A DNA stretch of 64,000 nucleotides from Gemmatimonadaceae bacterium (GTDB lineage: Bacteria; Gemmatimonadota; Gemmatimonadetes; Gemmatimonadales; Gemmatimonadaceae). Location of the stretch: NCBI GenBank assembly GCA_040882285.1, contig JBBEBQ010000005.1:177581-241580 (forward strand). Direction: 5' to 3'. Positions 36,061-44,375 of the stretch are shown here, piece after piece. Positions within the stretch are counted from its first letter, which is position 1, and the number at the start of each line of letters is the position of its first letter. The notes below the pieces were generated by a model, which was given only the letters and a program-made list of their open reading frames with translations, was not told where the DNA came from and did not search any database. A program made the position numbers and the translations under genes.

Positions 36061-36836
36061 CCCCGCCGATGCCTGACACCGAGCGAGTGACACCCACCGA
36101 AGCCCCCGAGCGTATCTGGCTCCAGCCCACGACCGTCCCTTACGATCGGGGCGGCGAGTGGACGTGGTGCTGGCACGAAATCGGAGAGGGCGACATACCC
36201 GACGTTGAGTACGTCCGCGCCGACCGCGCACCAGTAGGCGCTACCCGAGAGGAGCCGTGCCACAACTGCACACCAGAAGAACGGGAGCACGGTAACTGCC
36301 CCTGCGTACAGCGCGAGGTCGGGAAGTGGCTGGAATCCCTCACATCTGCTACTGGTGGAGAGATAGACCATGAGCGCGACCGCGAGGTTGCGATTAAGTG
36401 GGCGCGGTATGTGGTCGAGCAGCATCCGCTGGCGCTTAATTCAAACAGCACGGCGCAGTCTATTGCTCGCGTCGTACTCGCCGCTCTACGTTCCTCACCC
36501 CCGCCAGCGAGCGGTAAGGCCAGCAATCCGTGGCGCAAGCTGGCTGCAGAGGCGTGTCGGTTTCTCAACCGCGAGCAGATTGAACAAGCGTCGAAGGCGG
36601 CGGGATGGTCAAGCACCTTCTGCGCTGGCGAACCGATGGGCATACCTACCGCTCCGAGCGGATGGAAACCTGCCGCATCCCTCGCAGCCCCGATACCCGT
36701 ACTGACAGCGGAACAGGCAAAAATGTGCTACGAGGCCGTGGCGCGGTGGTTCAGGGACGGCCCCGATAGGGACGTAATACTCGCCAAGCTTCGCGCCCTC
36801 GCCTCTCCCGCCCTGACCACAGAGGAGCAGCCATAA
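36057..36836 (+). CDS. hypothetical phage protein
   Basis: 259 residues. The N-terminus has APERIWLQPT and, after a short insert, VEYVRADRAP, a pattern frequent in phage early proteins of unknown role. A Cys-rich loop (CHNCTPEEREHGNCPC) follows, then helices (IARVVLAALRSS). The C-terminal part (EQAKMCYEAVARWFRDGPD) is helical. Overlaps the previous gene by ATGA. Confidence 0.6.
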   Translation: MTPPMPDTERVTPTEAPERIWLQPTTVPYDRGGEWTWCWHEIGEGDIPDVEYVRADRAPVGATREEPCHNCTPEEREHGNCPCVQREVGKWLESLTSATGGEIDHERDREVAIKWARYVVEQHPLALNSNSTAQSIARVVLAALRSSPPPASGKASNPWRKLAAEACRFLNREQIEQASKAAGWSSTFCAGEPMGIPTAPSGWKPAASLAAPIPVLTAEQAKMCYEAVARWFRDGPDRDVILAKLRALASPALTTEEQP

Positions 36837-37211
36837 ATGGAAACCTACGAAACAGGCCGGCCGTGGGTGACATACACATATCCGTACTCCGACCGAAACT
36901 GGCGGCTTTGGTTGCTTGGTCGCACGGCTGTTGACGTGGAGTGTCTAATCTGCGGTGAGCGGGAGCGGCTGTCGCTCAAGATTCCGCGCTTCGGCCCCAT
37001 TGTGGATAGAGGGCCGCATCCGTTGCGGACGCACTTTCTCGCAGCGCACAGACACCGGCTGCAAGCGACCGCGCCGGAAACGTGGAAGCTGCCACTCCGA
37101 AACATCGCCGCGCTCGGACGTGGTGACCTGCAAGGGCTGATGACTGACGTAGCAAATCGCGCCCGCTCTCTCGCCACCAACGAAATCACGGTGGAGGCAT
37201 CCGATGTCTGA
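36837..37211 (+). CDS. hypothetical phage protein with zinc-finger-like motif
   Basis: 124 residues. A CLICGERERL motif with a later HPLRTHFLAAHRHR suggests a C-x-x-C...H-x3-5-H finger. It starts right after the previous stop and overlaps the next small gene by 8 bp. Function unknown. Confidence 0.55.
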   Translation: METYETGRPWVTYTYPYSDRNWRLWLLGRTAVDVECLICGERERLSLKIPRFGPIVDRGPHPLRTHFLAAHRHRLQATAPETWKLPLRNIAALGRGDLQGLMTDVANRARSLATNEITVEASDV

Positions 37212-37302
37212 CCGTATGATGGCAGGTAGTCCCGCCGGATGTGGCTGCGTTTTGCTCATCTGCCTTATAGTCGCCGCTGTCATGTGGTTGGGGGCTTTAT
37301 GA
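37204..37302 (+). CDS. 32-residue membrane peptide
   Basis: The product, starting MSDRMMAGSPAGCGC, has a single hydrophobic segment (VLLICLIVAAVMWLGAL) that ends the protein. It overlaps the gene before by 8 bp and the gene after by ATGA. Small membrane peptides in early phage operons may act on the envelope or in superinfection exclusion; no evidence singles out a role. Confidence 0.55.
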   Translation: MSDRMMAGSPAGCGCVLLICLIVAAVMWLGAL

Positions 37303-37634
37303 GCGGCACCAGCGACCTTCCGTTGTTCGCCGACGCCCGGCCCCCTGCTCCATTTCAATCGTCCTCCAAGACGTCGCGCGTCGCCGGCGTCACGCGAACG
37401 CGCGCGGCGGTGGCCAGCAAGCGCGAGCGCGTCCTCCTGGTGATCACCGCGGCCGGCGAGAAAGGCGCGACCTGCTCGGCGATCTCCGAGCAGCTCGGGA
37501 TCCCCGACCACTGGATCACCAGCTCGATCGCGCGGTTGTTCGAGCTCGGGTCGATCGCCGACTCCGGACTCGAGCGCGAGAACCCGCGATCGGGCAAGGC
37601 GCAGCGCGTCCTCGTTGCGCAGAGAGCTAGATGA
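37299..37634 (+). CDS. winged-helix phage protein
   Basis: 111 residues. After a ~35-residue disordered N-terminus comes a helix-turn-helix region (KRERVLLVITAAGEKG, CSAISEQLGIPDHWITSSIARLFELG) ending in a wing-like basic tail. It is probably a DNA-binding regulator similar to phage helix-turn-helix proteins. ATG 37299 is used because it overlaps the previous stop. Confidence 0.6.
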   Translation: MSGTSDLPLFADARPPAPFQSSSKTSRVAGVTRTRAAVASKRERVLLVITAAGEKGATCSAISEQLGIPDHWITSSIARLFELGSIADSGLERENPRSGKAQRVLVAQRAR

Positions 37635-37660
37635 GCGCCCGCCCCCAGGAGGTCGGTCGT

Positions 37661-38062
37661 TTACAGGTGCGGCGGCTTCAGACCGCGGCCTTCCCACCAA
37701 AATTGCAGCATCCGCATTGTGTCAGTGTGGCCGATCCAGGCCTTCTCCTGAAGATGGAAGATCCAAGCCACATAGCGGTCGATCGTCGGCACTTCCGACA
37801 GCGCGACGCTGTAGGAATTCTCGTAATCCGGGCACCGAGAACAGATCGCGCGAAAGCCGATGTTCGCCGGCGTCCCGAGGTACATGATCGCCGCTCCGAT
37901 TGCTTCGGCGTTGTCGCTTTCCGAGGGAGGAGCGTCGGCAGTGGCATCGATTGGGTACGAGCCGACTTTGCCGAGCTTTGGGTTGGCGTTGAACACCTCG
38001 AGAGACCCGGCATTCTCGGGTATCGGCCTCTCGCAAACGTCGCAGATCCATTGGTTGGCCAT
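37661..38062 (-). CDS. accessory (moron-like) protein with two Cys pairs
   Basis: 133 residues on the strand opposite to the phage operon. Cys pairs lie in ICDVCERPI and ICSRCPDY; the rest is a well-mixed globular sequence (DRYVAWIFHLQEKAWIGH). It sits inside a plus-strand frame (37631-38185) that joins its neighbours by ATGA and GTGA overlaps, so it may have been inserted into an older gene. Function unknown. Confidence 0.6.
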   Translation of the reverse strand: MANQWICDVCERPIPENAGSLEVFNANPKLGKVGSYPIDATADAPPSESDNAEAIGAAIMYLGTPANIGFRAICSRCPDYENSYSVALSEVPTIDRYVAWIFHLQEKAWIGHTDTMRMLQFWWEGRGLKPPHL

Positions 38063-38181
38063 CCAGTCAATCTAGGGGAAGATTCGCGCGACAAAGCTCC
38101 TGGGGATGGTGCCGCCGCTGGAAACGGCGCGGGCGCAGATGTCTCGGGCTCATTCACACCTGCACCCCAGGAGCCGGGCGC

Positions 38182-39051
38182 GTGAAAGAGCTCCACCCGT
38201 ACCTCAGCGATCCGGAGCGCGCGAGCGCGTTCGAATACCTCAGCCAGCAGGGCGCCGGCACGACGCGCCGATGGGCTGAGCAGCTCGGCTGGAAACGCGG
38301 GAAGCTCAATCGATTCCTCGACTCTGTACGGCGATACCGACTCGCCGAGATCGAGACCACGCCGCACGGAAGCAGGTTCCGACCCTGCACCGGCGTTGCT
38401 GAATCGATCGAGCCGAAACGCGACCAAGATGCGGACAAGGTGCGGCCAGGGCGCGACCAAGGTGCGACCACACTAGGTAGTACTGGTCTTTCTGGGTTCA
38501 CTGGGCCTAGCGCGCGCGAGAGGGAAACTGGGGAAAACTCGGTGGACGCGGCCGGCGACACAGTGCCTTGGAGCTCGATCGCGGTCCGCATGATCCCGGC
38601 GATGAACCAGGAGTTCATGCGGATGTTCAGCGATTACCGGCCGATCAATCCGGACAACCGCGGATCCCACCGCGCCGGCCACGAACTCGAGCGCGCCGGC
38701 GTCGAAGCTGAGTGGTGCGAGCAGCGACTCCGGCAGATGTGCCGCATGTTCAACCCATCGAAGCACGGTGGCGGCGAACCGCCTCGGTCACTGCGCTATT
38801 ACGCCGCGTCGCTTATTCGGGACTGGAGCCAGTACTCCCTGCCGCTCGCCCGGGTCGAGCCAGCATCGCCGCGAGCAGCTGCGCCCGAGCGTGTAGACAC
38901 GACCGCGGCCGCACAGGAGCTGCCGGATCCGGCGCCGGCGGCAGATCCCACGCGGTGGCGTCTCGAGATCGCGGCCGACCGGACGCGACTCTCGCGAATC
39001 GCACCGGAGGACGTCGGCCGCGCGCTCCGCGCCACGGGATCCGGCACGTGA
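38182..39051 (+). CDS. phage DNA-binding/replication-region protein
   Basis: 289 residues. The N-terminal ~60 residues form a helix-turn-helix (SQQGAGTTRRWAEQLGWKRG, FLDSVRRYRLAEIE). A low-complexity, polar linker follows, then a helical domain (RMIPAMNQEFMRMFSDYRP, WCEQRLRQMCRMFNPSKHGG). The layout is like phage replication organisers, with an N-terminal winged helix and a C-terminal partner-binding region, but no family is certain. Confidence 0.55.
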   Translation: MKELHPYLSDPERASAFEYLSQQGAGTTRRWAEQLGWKRGKLNRFLDSVRRYRLAEIETTPHGSRFRPCTGVAESIEPKRDQDADKVRPGRDQGATTLGSTGLSGFTGPSARERETGENSVDAAGDTVPWSSIAVRMIPAMNQEFMRMFSDYRPINPDNRGSHRAGHELERAGVEAEWCEQRLRQMCRMFNPSKHGGGEPPRSLRYYAASLIRDWSQYSLPLARVEPASPRAAAPERVDTTAAAQELPDPAPAADPTRWRLEIAADRTRLSRIAPEDVGRALRATGSGT

Positions 39052-39353
39052 GCGCGCAGGCGCTCGAGAAGTACACCGAGGACGTCGTCAACGAGGCGCT
39101 GTCCCAGCGGAGGCTGCACTCGACGTCGCTCCCGCACATCGCGGCCGCAGTGAACACGGCGCCGTCGAAGGTCCACCTCGACAGCACCCTCGCGCTCGTC
39201 GAGGAGCTGCGCGCGATCGTGGTGGCCGAGGGGCCGGTGCCACAGTACAGCTCGCGCCGGCTGAACCGCATCCGCATCGACTGGCCTGAGCTCTGGGAAG
39301 TACTCCGCCGGTTCACTCCACCAACTGCGGAGGCGGCAGGTATCGATGGCTAA
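39048..39353 (+). CDS. small phage protein
   Basis: 101 residues from GTG 39048 (MSAQALEKYTEDVVNEAL). It is helical, with LPHIAAAVNTAPSKVHLDS and a C-terminal WPELWEVLRRFTPP. Overlaps the preceding gene by GTGA. It may act with that protein; the function is unknown. Confidence 0.55.
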   Translation: MSAQALEKYTEDVVNEALSQRRLHSTSLPHIAAAVNTAPSKVHLDSTLALVEELRAIVVAEGPVPQYSSRRLNRIRIDWPELWEVLRRFTPPTAEAAGIDG

Positions 39354-39388
39354 CCAAGTGCGCCAACTGCCTCATAACCGGCAATCCG

Positions 39389-40084
39389 TCACTCTCCGAC
39401 GCCCTTCATTCCCTGCGTTTCTCGGACAAGCGCGTCGAGCTGAATGGCGATCGATAGCGGATCCGCATTTATCTCGGCGCCGGAAAACCGCATCACCTCA
39501 AACCCCTGTAAACGAAGGTCACGGTCGCGCTGGCGATCGCTGGTGAAGTTCCCCCTATGCCACTGGTACCCGTCGAATTCCACAACCAACGGCCTATGAT
39601 GGCGCCCCCATCTCCAGAACACGGAGTCGACCCGGGCATTCAGTGATGGGATACCAGCTTGCGGGGTGATATGCAGCCCGTGCTCGAGACTGTCGTCTTC
39701 ACCAGGGAATTCCAACTCCCGATACTCGGCCGTGCGCTGATAAAAATCAGGATACGGCTCGGTGACCGATACGAGATACCGCCGAACCTGCGCCAACAAA
39801 AGAAACGAAAGCAGAGCTTTCTTCTCTATTGGGGACTCGGCGAAAGCCACGGCATTGGCGAACGCATACTCCCAGCTGCCCGTCTCGTTCCTTACGTCGG
39901 TGTATCGCGGCGCCGTCTCCTCGAAATCGACGTCAGGTCTCGACCACAGGTGAGGCGATCTCAAGTCGGCAAAGGCGAGTCCGTACATGACTCCGCGGAA
40001 CATCTCATCTGACGACAAAGCCGCGTTCAGCAGCAGTCCAAAGTCATCCTTGCCGACAACCTCGCGCGATCGTTTCGGGCTCAT
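39389..40084 (-). CDS. DUF559/Vsr-like nuclease
   Basis: 231 residues. The C-terminal ~80 residues match the DUF559 (Vsr-like, PD-(D/E)XK-type) endonuclease region: ARVDSVFWRWGRHHRPLVVEFDGYQWHRG-like (VVEFDGYQWH), then RQRDRDLRLQGFEVMRFSG. The N-terminal ~130 residues are an unrecognised domain. GAGGAG lies 7-8 bp upstream of ATG 40084. It is antisense to the operon and divergent from the adenine methylase, which suggests an accessory or defence role. Confidence 0.7.
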   Translation of the reverse strand: MSPKRSREVVGKDDFGLLLNAALSSDEMFRGVMYGLAFADLRSPHLWSRPDVDFEETAPRYTDVRNETGSWEYAFANAVAFAESPIEKKALLSFLLLAQVRRYLVSVTEPYPDFYQRTAEYRELEFPGEDDSLEHGLHITPQAGIPSLNARVDSVFWRWGRHHRPLVVEFDGYQWHRGNFTSDRQRDRDLRLQGFEVMRFSGAEINADPLSIAIQLDALVRETQGMKGVGE

Positions 40085-40119
40085 GGCGCTCTCCTCTGAT
40101 GTTCGATGCAATCTACTTG

Positions 40120-40148
40120 TTGCGTTTTCGGGCTTTGTTCGGTACGCT
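40120..40148 (+). promoter_or_regulatory. candidate promoter for the adenine methylase
   Basis: TTGCGT (40120-40125), a 17-bp spacer and TACGCT (40143-40148) lie seven bases before the methylase start, within the divergent gap next to the DUF559 gene. The nearness to ATG would make a very short leader. Confidence 0.35.
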
Positions 40149-40154
40149 GGATTA

Positions 40155-40988
40155 ATGACCGCAATCCAGACTCGACCCGATCTCGAGACTCCTCTTCGCC
40201 GCGACGTCGTCCCTCTCGCCGGCGCAGCGCCCTACATAGGTGGCAAGCGCAACCTAGCCTCGCGCGTGACGGCCCGGATCGATCAGATACCGCACAGCTG
40301 CTACGCCGAGCCCTTCGTCGGGATGGGCGGCGTCTTCTTTCGCCGGCGCACGGCGCCGAAGAAGGAAGTGATCAACGACGTGAGCCGCGACGTCTCGACC
40401 TTCTTCCGAGTACTGCAGCGCCACTTCGTTGCGCTCGTCGAGATGATGCGATGGACGCTCACATCGCGCGCGGAGTTCGAGCGCCTCGTAGCCACCAACC
40501 CTGCCACGCTCACCGACCTCGAGCGAGCTGCACGCTTCTATTATCTGCAGCGCACCGCGTTCGGTGGAAAGGTCGCCGGGCGGAACTACGGCGTGTCCAT
40601 GGACCGGCCCGCCGCGTTCGACATCACGCGCCTCGTGCCGGACCTGCAGGAGTTGCACGAGCGGCTCGCCGGCGTCGACATCGAGAACCTCCCCTACCAG
40701 GACTTCATCGCGAGGTACGATCGACCGACGACCCTGTTCTACCTGGACCCGCCCTACTATGGATGCGAGCGCGACTACGGCGCCGGAGTGTTCGACCGTG
40801 AAGACTTCACCCGGATGGCCGAGCAGCTCGCGAAGATTCAGGGCCGTTTCGTGCTATCAATCAACGACGTCGCCGCGGTCCGGGAGGTCTTCGCCGCGTT
40901 CAAGCAGGAGAGTTTGGCCACGACGTACTCCCTTCCCGGCGGGAACAAGTCAAAGAAGGTCAGCGAGCTGCTGATCACGAACGTCTGA
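40155..40988 (+). CDS. D12-class DNA adenine methyltransferase
   Basis: 277 residues. SAM motif I-type start APYIGGKRNLASRV, FVGMGGVFFRR and the catalytic DPPY in LFYLDPPYYGCERDYG are all present, as in Dam/DpnM enzymes. It methylates N6 of adenine in a short site that cannot be predicted. In phages this protects DNA from host restriction or affects packaging and gene control. No cognate restriction enzyme is adjacent apart from the opposed DUF559 nuclease. Confidence 0.92.
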   Translation: MTAIQTRPDLETPLRRDVVPLAGAAPYIGGKRNLASRVTARIDQIPHSCYAEPFVGMGGVFFRRRTAPKKEVINDVSRDVSTFFRVLQRHFVALVEMMRWTLTSRAEFERLVATNPATLTDLERAARFYYLQRTAFGGKVAGRNYGVSMDRPAAFDITRLVPDLQELHERLAGVDIENLPYQDFIARYDRPTTLFYLDPPYYGCERDYGAGVFDREDFTRMAEQLAKIQGRFVLSINDVAAVREVFAAFKQESLATTYSLPGGNKSKKVSELLITNV

Positions 40989-41002
40989 GCGTGGAGGTAC
41001 GA

Positions 41003-41314
41003 GTGACGAACGGCCCAAAGATTCAACCGGCGCTCTCGGCACAGCAATGGAGCGAGTACCGCGAGCGGCGTCTCACGATGGATCCCGGGCTGGACGACAT
41101 CATCGCGCACCCGGATCCGGAATTTCCTGCGCGCGCGATCGCGATCGCGAATGATCAGTTGCACGAAGCCGATCCGCGGAAGATCACGATGCAGCGAGTG
41201 AACCGGATCCGCGAAGCCGCGGTGCTGCTCGAGCAGCAAGAAGGTCCGTCGCCAGCGTGGGAGCTCCACCGGATCGCCGACGTCCTCGCCTCGTATCTCC
41301 CGCGCGGGGAATGA
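41003..41314 (+). CDS. hypothetical phage protein
   Basis: 103 residues. GGAGG lies 6 bp before GTG 41003, so this start is chosen over GTG 40991. The sequence is helical (ARAIAIANDQLHEADPRKI, RIREAAVLLEQQEG) with no family recognised. It follows the methylase directly and may share its transcript. Confidence 0.55.
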   Translation: MTNGPKIQPALSAQQWSEYRERRLTMDPGLDDIIAHPDPEFPARAIAIANDQLHEADPRKITMQRVNRIREAAVLLEQQEGPSPAWELHRIADVLASYLPRGE

Positions 41315-41346
41315 TGCGGTGGTAGCACTTTCGCGAGCGATTCACA

Positions 41347-41352
41347 TATACT
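41347..41352 (+). promoter_or_regulatory. candidate -10 element of the tmRNA gene
   Basis: TATACT lies 17 bp before the mature 5' end of the tmRNA, a fit for a precursor trimmed by RNase P. No good -35 match is seen; TAGCAC at the expected distance is weak. Confidence 0.4.
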
Positions 41353-41368
41353 CGCCCCATCTGACATC

Positions 41369-41734
<366 letters not shown>

Positions 41735-41763
41735 TAGCTCCGATGTGCATGTAGGACATACGG

Positions 41764-42144
41764 TTGTGGCGTTTTTCCACAGAAACGGTATACTGGTCCA
41801 CATTGCCGACGACTGCGACCGAGCCGTACATCCTCCTGCCTGGCGAAGAGATGAGATGCCCAGCCGGGCATCGCGTCGATAAGCACGTCTGGGTAGGCAG
41901 CGCGACCCCGAACCTCGTCCAGCGCTGTCTGTTCAAACAGCCGGGCGCCGCGCTCGTCCACGGAAAGCCCCCTGCCCCGTGCAGCCTTTGCTGGTGGTGG
42001 GTGCTCATGCCGGGTGGGCTCTATATCTGCGTGCCGATGACGAGCAGCGACGCGCACAAGCTTGAGGTCGGCGGTTACGACCTGGTAAAGATTCTCGAGC
42101 TCGTCGGCCTGCGAGCTCCGTGGCAACTCACCAAAGCTGCGTGA
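41764..42144 (+). CDS. hypothetical phage protein with Cys/His motifs
   Basis: 126 residues if the first ATG is used. MRCPAGHRVDKHVW and CSLCWWWVL suggest a zinc site. ATG 41851 would give 97 residues, and a TTG in between is possible; the reading ILLPGEEMRCPAGH looks continuous, so a start before it is preferred. No family is recognised. Confidence 0.5.
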   Translation: MWRFSTETVYWSTLPTTATEPYILLPGEEMRCPAGHRVDKHVWVGSATPNLVQRCLFKQPGAALVHGKPPAPCSLCWWWVLMPGGLYICVPMTSSDAHKLEVGGYDLVKILELVGLRAPWQLTKAA

Positions 42145-42228
42145 CGACCGGAGGGGATTTGTTCGGCTAAGGAAAAACCGTTCACGGCGGCCGAACAGAA
42201 TCGCTGTCGTGAACAAAAGCAGAGGTCG

Positions 42229-42320
42229 TATACTGTAGAAGTCGACAAATAGATCGCAGCTGGCCTACAACGCCGGCTCTCACGCCCAATCCAGGGCGCG
42301 GGAGCCGGCGTTTTGTCTTT
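42229..42320 (+). promoter_or_regulatory. promoter-leader-terminator module 1
   Basis: A TATACT -10 (42229-42234) is followed after about 35 bp by a GC-rich hairpin (AACGCCGGCTC 42269-42279 with 42302-42312) and a T-run. Transcription from this promoter would give a ~75-nt RNA ending before the GTG of the next gene. The spacer shares a CCTACAACGCCGGC-like segment with the module at 46289. Confidence 0.5.
42269..42318 (+). terminator. rho-independent terminator upstream of phage late genes
   Basis: An 11-bp stem (42269-42279 with 42302-42312) with a short inner stem (GCCC/GGGC) is followed by TTTTGTCTTT. It lies between genes transcribed in the same direction, so read-through or antitermination would be needed for the genes after it unless they have another promoter. 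Confidence 0.75.
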
Positions 42321-42346
42321 CACCCATTAACCCATTGGGGGAAGTC

Positions 42347-42808
42347 GTGAATCAAATCGCCGCATTGCTCCGCCGGATCTGGCAGACGATCGTCCGCTGG
42401 TTCACGGAGACTTGCATCATCGCCGACCCCGTCGAGAAGGCGAAGCGCGACGCGCAGCGCCGCAAAGAAAAAGAGCTCGCGAAGATCCAGGCGAAGCTCG
42501 ACTCGGGCCGGTACGAAGCTGTTGCGCGCTGGCGGAAGGTGAAGCGGGCGAGGAAGTACCTGCCGTGGTTCTGGCGCCGATCCGGCCACGTCCTCCGGGC
42601 GATCAATCCGCGTCGGCGCCGCGCGAAGAGGATCCTCGCCGAGCACGGCGTGAACTACAACAGCGGCCGCCAGCGTCGGCGCTTTCGTAAGACGTACAAC
42701 CGCGCCTACCGCGCCCACCAAGTAGAAGTAACTGCAGCTGCGAACGCGGCGACGGCCCCGGTCGTCACGCTGCCAGGCGCTGCTGTACCCGAGCTCGCTG
42801 CGGCGTAA
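42347..42808 (+). CDS. basic phage protein
   Basis: 153 residues from GTG 42347, preceded by GGGGGAAG. The N-terminal IAALLRRIWQTIVRWF is amphipathic; the middle is strongly basic (RRRRAKRILAEHG, RQRRRFRKTYNRAYRAH), and the end is Ala-rich and neutral. Its charge suggests nucleic acid or membrane binding. First gene of the late cluster; function unknown. Confidence 0.6.
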   Translation: MNQIAALLRRIWQTIVRWFTETCIIADPVEKAKRDAQRRKEKELAKIQAKLDSGRYEAVARWRKVKRARKYLPWFWRRSGHVLRAINPRRRRAKRILAEHGVNYNSGRQRRRFRKTYNRAYRAHQVEVTAAANAATAPVVTLPGAAVPELAAA

Positions 42809-42810
42809 CT

Positions 42811-43587
42811 GTGATCAGCATCACGCTGCCGAACGTCGAGCAGCTCCTCGAGCGGGTGAATGAGATCGAGAAGAAGCGGATCCCGTTCGCCATCTCGAGG
42901 GCGCTCAACCTCACGGCCATGGGATTCCGCGGCGCAATGCGGACCGGGATCTCGCGCCGTTTTGTCGTGCGTGTGCCTCGGTTCATCCTCGGCAGCGACA
43001 AAGGGATGCGCAGTGGACTGGTGCACGTGGCCAGGGGCGAGGACTCGAGCTACAAGCGGGGGCAGTACAGCGCGACTGTGGCCGTCGGCGGAAGCGAGCC
43101 AAGCTCCAAGTCATTCGGCAGCCGCTTCATCCTCAACAAGTTCCAGGACGGTGGCGAGCGCACGGGCACAGCTGAGTCCCCGATCGCCATTCCCACGAAG
43201 TCACTGCGCCCGAGCTTCAGCGATCGCGTCCCACGCGCGATGTACCCGAAGAACCTCGGCCACGTGGCGAGCTCACTGCCCACAGCATCAGGTCATAACG
43301 AGCGGAGCAAGAAGCGCCCAGCCAAGCGCGCACGCGGGACGTTCGTCATCGGGCAGGTGGGAGAGAAGCAGTGGGGCATCTACCAGCGCGTGGGCCCAGG
43401 CAAAAACGACATCAGGAAGATCTGGAGCTTCCGCACGCGGATCCCGATTCCCCGCCGCCTGCAGTTCTACGAGACTGCGCAGGCGTACGTGCCGAACTCC
43501 TGGAAGAAGCACATGCGGAAAGCGCTCGGTGAGGCGCTCGATCGCAGTGGCGGGGCCGCGCGCGCGGACTCGCTGCTCGACGGGTGA
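42811..43587 (+). CDS. putative minor tail/tail-completion protein (gpZ-like)
   Basis: 258 residues. The start (LPNVEQLLERVNEIEKKRIP, AISRALNLTAMGFR) resembles the N-terminal region of lambda-type minor tail protein Z, which begins with a helix pairing pattern over a set of self-interacting subunits. The remaining part is basic and beta-rich. It is unusual to find such a protein before the terminase genes; the assignment is tentative. Confidence 0.5.
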   Translation: MISITLPNVEQLLERVNEIEKKRIPFAISRALNLTAMGFRGAMRTGISRRFVVRVPRFILGSDKGMRSGLVHVARGEDSSYKRGQYSATVAVGGSEPSSKSFGSRFILNKFQDGGERTGTAESPIAIPTKSLRPSFSDRVPRAMYPKNLGHVASSLPTASGHNERSKKRPAKRARGTFVIGQVGEKQWGIYQRVGPGKNDIRKIWSFRTRIPIPRRLQFYETAQAYVPNSWKKHMRKALGEALDRSGGAARADSLLDG

Positions 43588-43757
43588 TGAGCACGTAAAA
43601 ATGCTAACTGCACAACAGAATGTGATGTGCGCCATGGTGGCAGGTCCCAGGACTTTTTGGGTCCTCCCGGCGTCTCGCGTCTACGGGTGCCGGAGACCCC
43701 GACCTCTCGCTAGCGAAACGTTTGTAGAAATCACATTTCCGTTTCCGGTCTGACAAA
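43588..43757. other. 170-bp gap before the terminase genes, candidate cos region
   Basis: No gene is supported. The stretch contains inverted pieces (GGTCCC...GGGTCC around 43643-43665 and CGCTAGCG near 43707). In lambda-like phages the cohesive-end site lies just upstream of the small terminase gene, so this gap is the natural place for it. The cut site itself cannot be identified. Confidence 0.4.
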
Positions 43758-44375
43758 GTGGCGGCTGCCAAACAATCCGCTACTGTGAAGCCCGGCGAAA
43801 CCGGTGGGAAGGCCGCGAAAAAAGCGCGCGCGGCCGCGCCGCCGGCGTCGAGAAAAGTCTCGCAGCAGGAGCTCTCGCCGATCCTCAACGTCACGTCGCG
43901 CGAGATCCGGAATCTGTACGAGCGCGGACTGCCGTTCACGATCGGCGCGAAGAACCGGCGCGAGCACGACGTCGCCGAGTGCGTCGCCTGGTATCTCAAG
44001 TTCAAGCTCGAGGAAAAAAAGGACGACCCGGGCAAGTCGGCGACCGCCGGGCTCCGGCTTCGCGCGCTCGAGATCGAGGTGCACCAGGCAGAGATCGCGC
44101 TCGCCGAGGCACGGAAGAATCTCGTGTCGGTGGAGTACTTGGAGAACCAGGTAGCGCGCATCAATGAAGCGGTCCGCTCGCGGATCCTAAATCTGCCCGG
44201 CCGTGCCGGTCCGATCCTCGTCGGGTGCAAGACCATCGCCGAAGTGCAGATCCGGATGCAGGGCCTGATCGACGAGCTGCTCACGAGCCTGACCGAGATC
44301 GGCGACGACGAGGAGCTCGACGTCGACGACGAGGACGAAGAGGAGGGGGCCGTTGCCGGATCCGGCGCCGCTTAG
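43758..44375 (+). CDS. terminase small subunit (Nu1-like)
   Basis: 205 residues. After a disordered Ala/Lys-rich start, the helix-turn-helix region (KVSQQELSPILNVTSREIRNLYERGLPF, in part) is of the Nu1/DNA-packaging type. A coiled-coil stretch (LRLRALEIEVHQAEIALAEARKNLV) leads to an acidic C-terminus (DDEELDVDDEDEEE). The protein should recognise the packaging site and recruit the large subunit. It overlaps the large-subunit start by 23 bp. Confidence 0.85.
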   Translation: MAAAKQSATVKPGETGGKAAKKARAAAPPASRKVSQQELSPILNVTSREIRNLYERGLPFTIGAKNRREHDVAECVAWYLKFKLEEKKDDPGKSATAGLRLRALEIEVHQAEIALAEARKNLVSVEYLENQVARINEAVRSRILNLPGRAGPILVGCKTIAEVQIRMQGLIDELLTSLTEIGDDEELDVDDEDEEEGAVAGSGAA

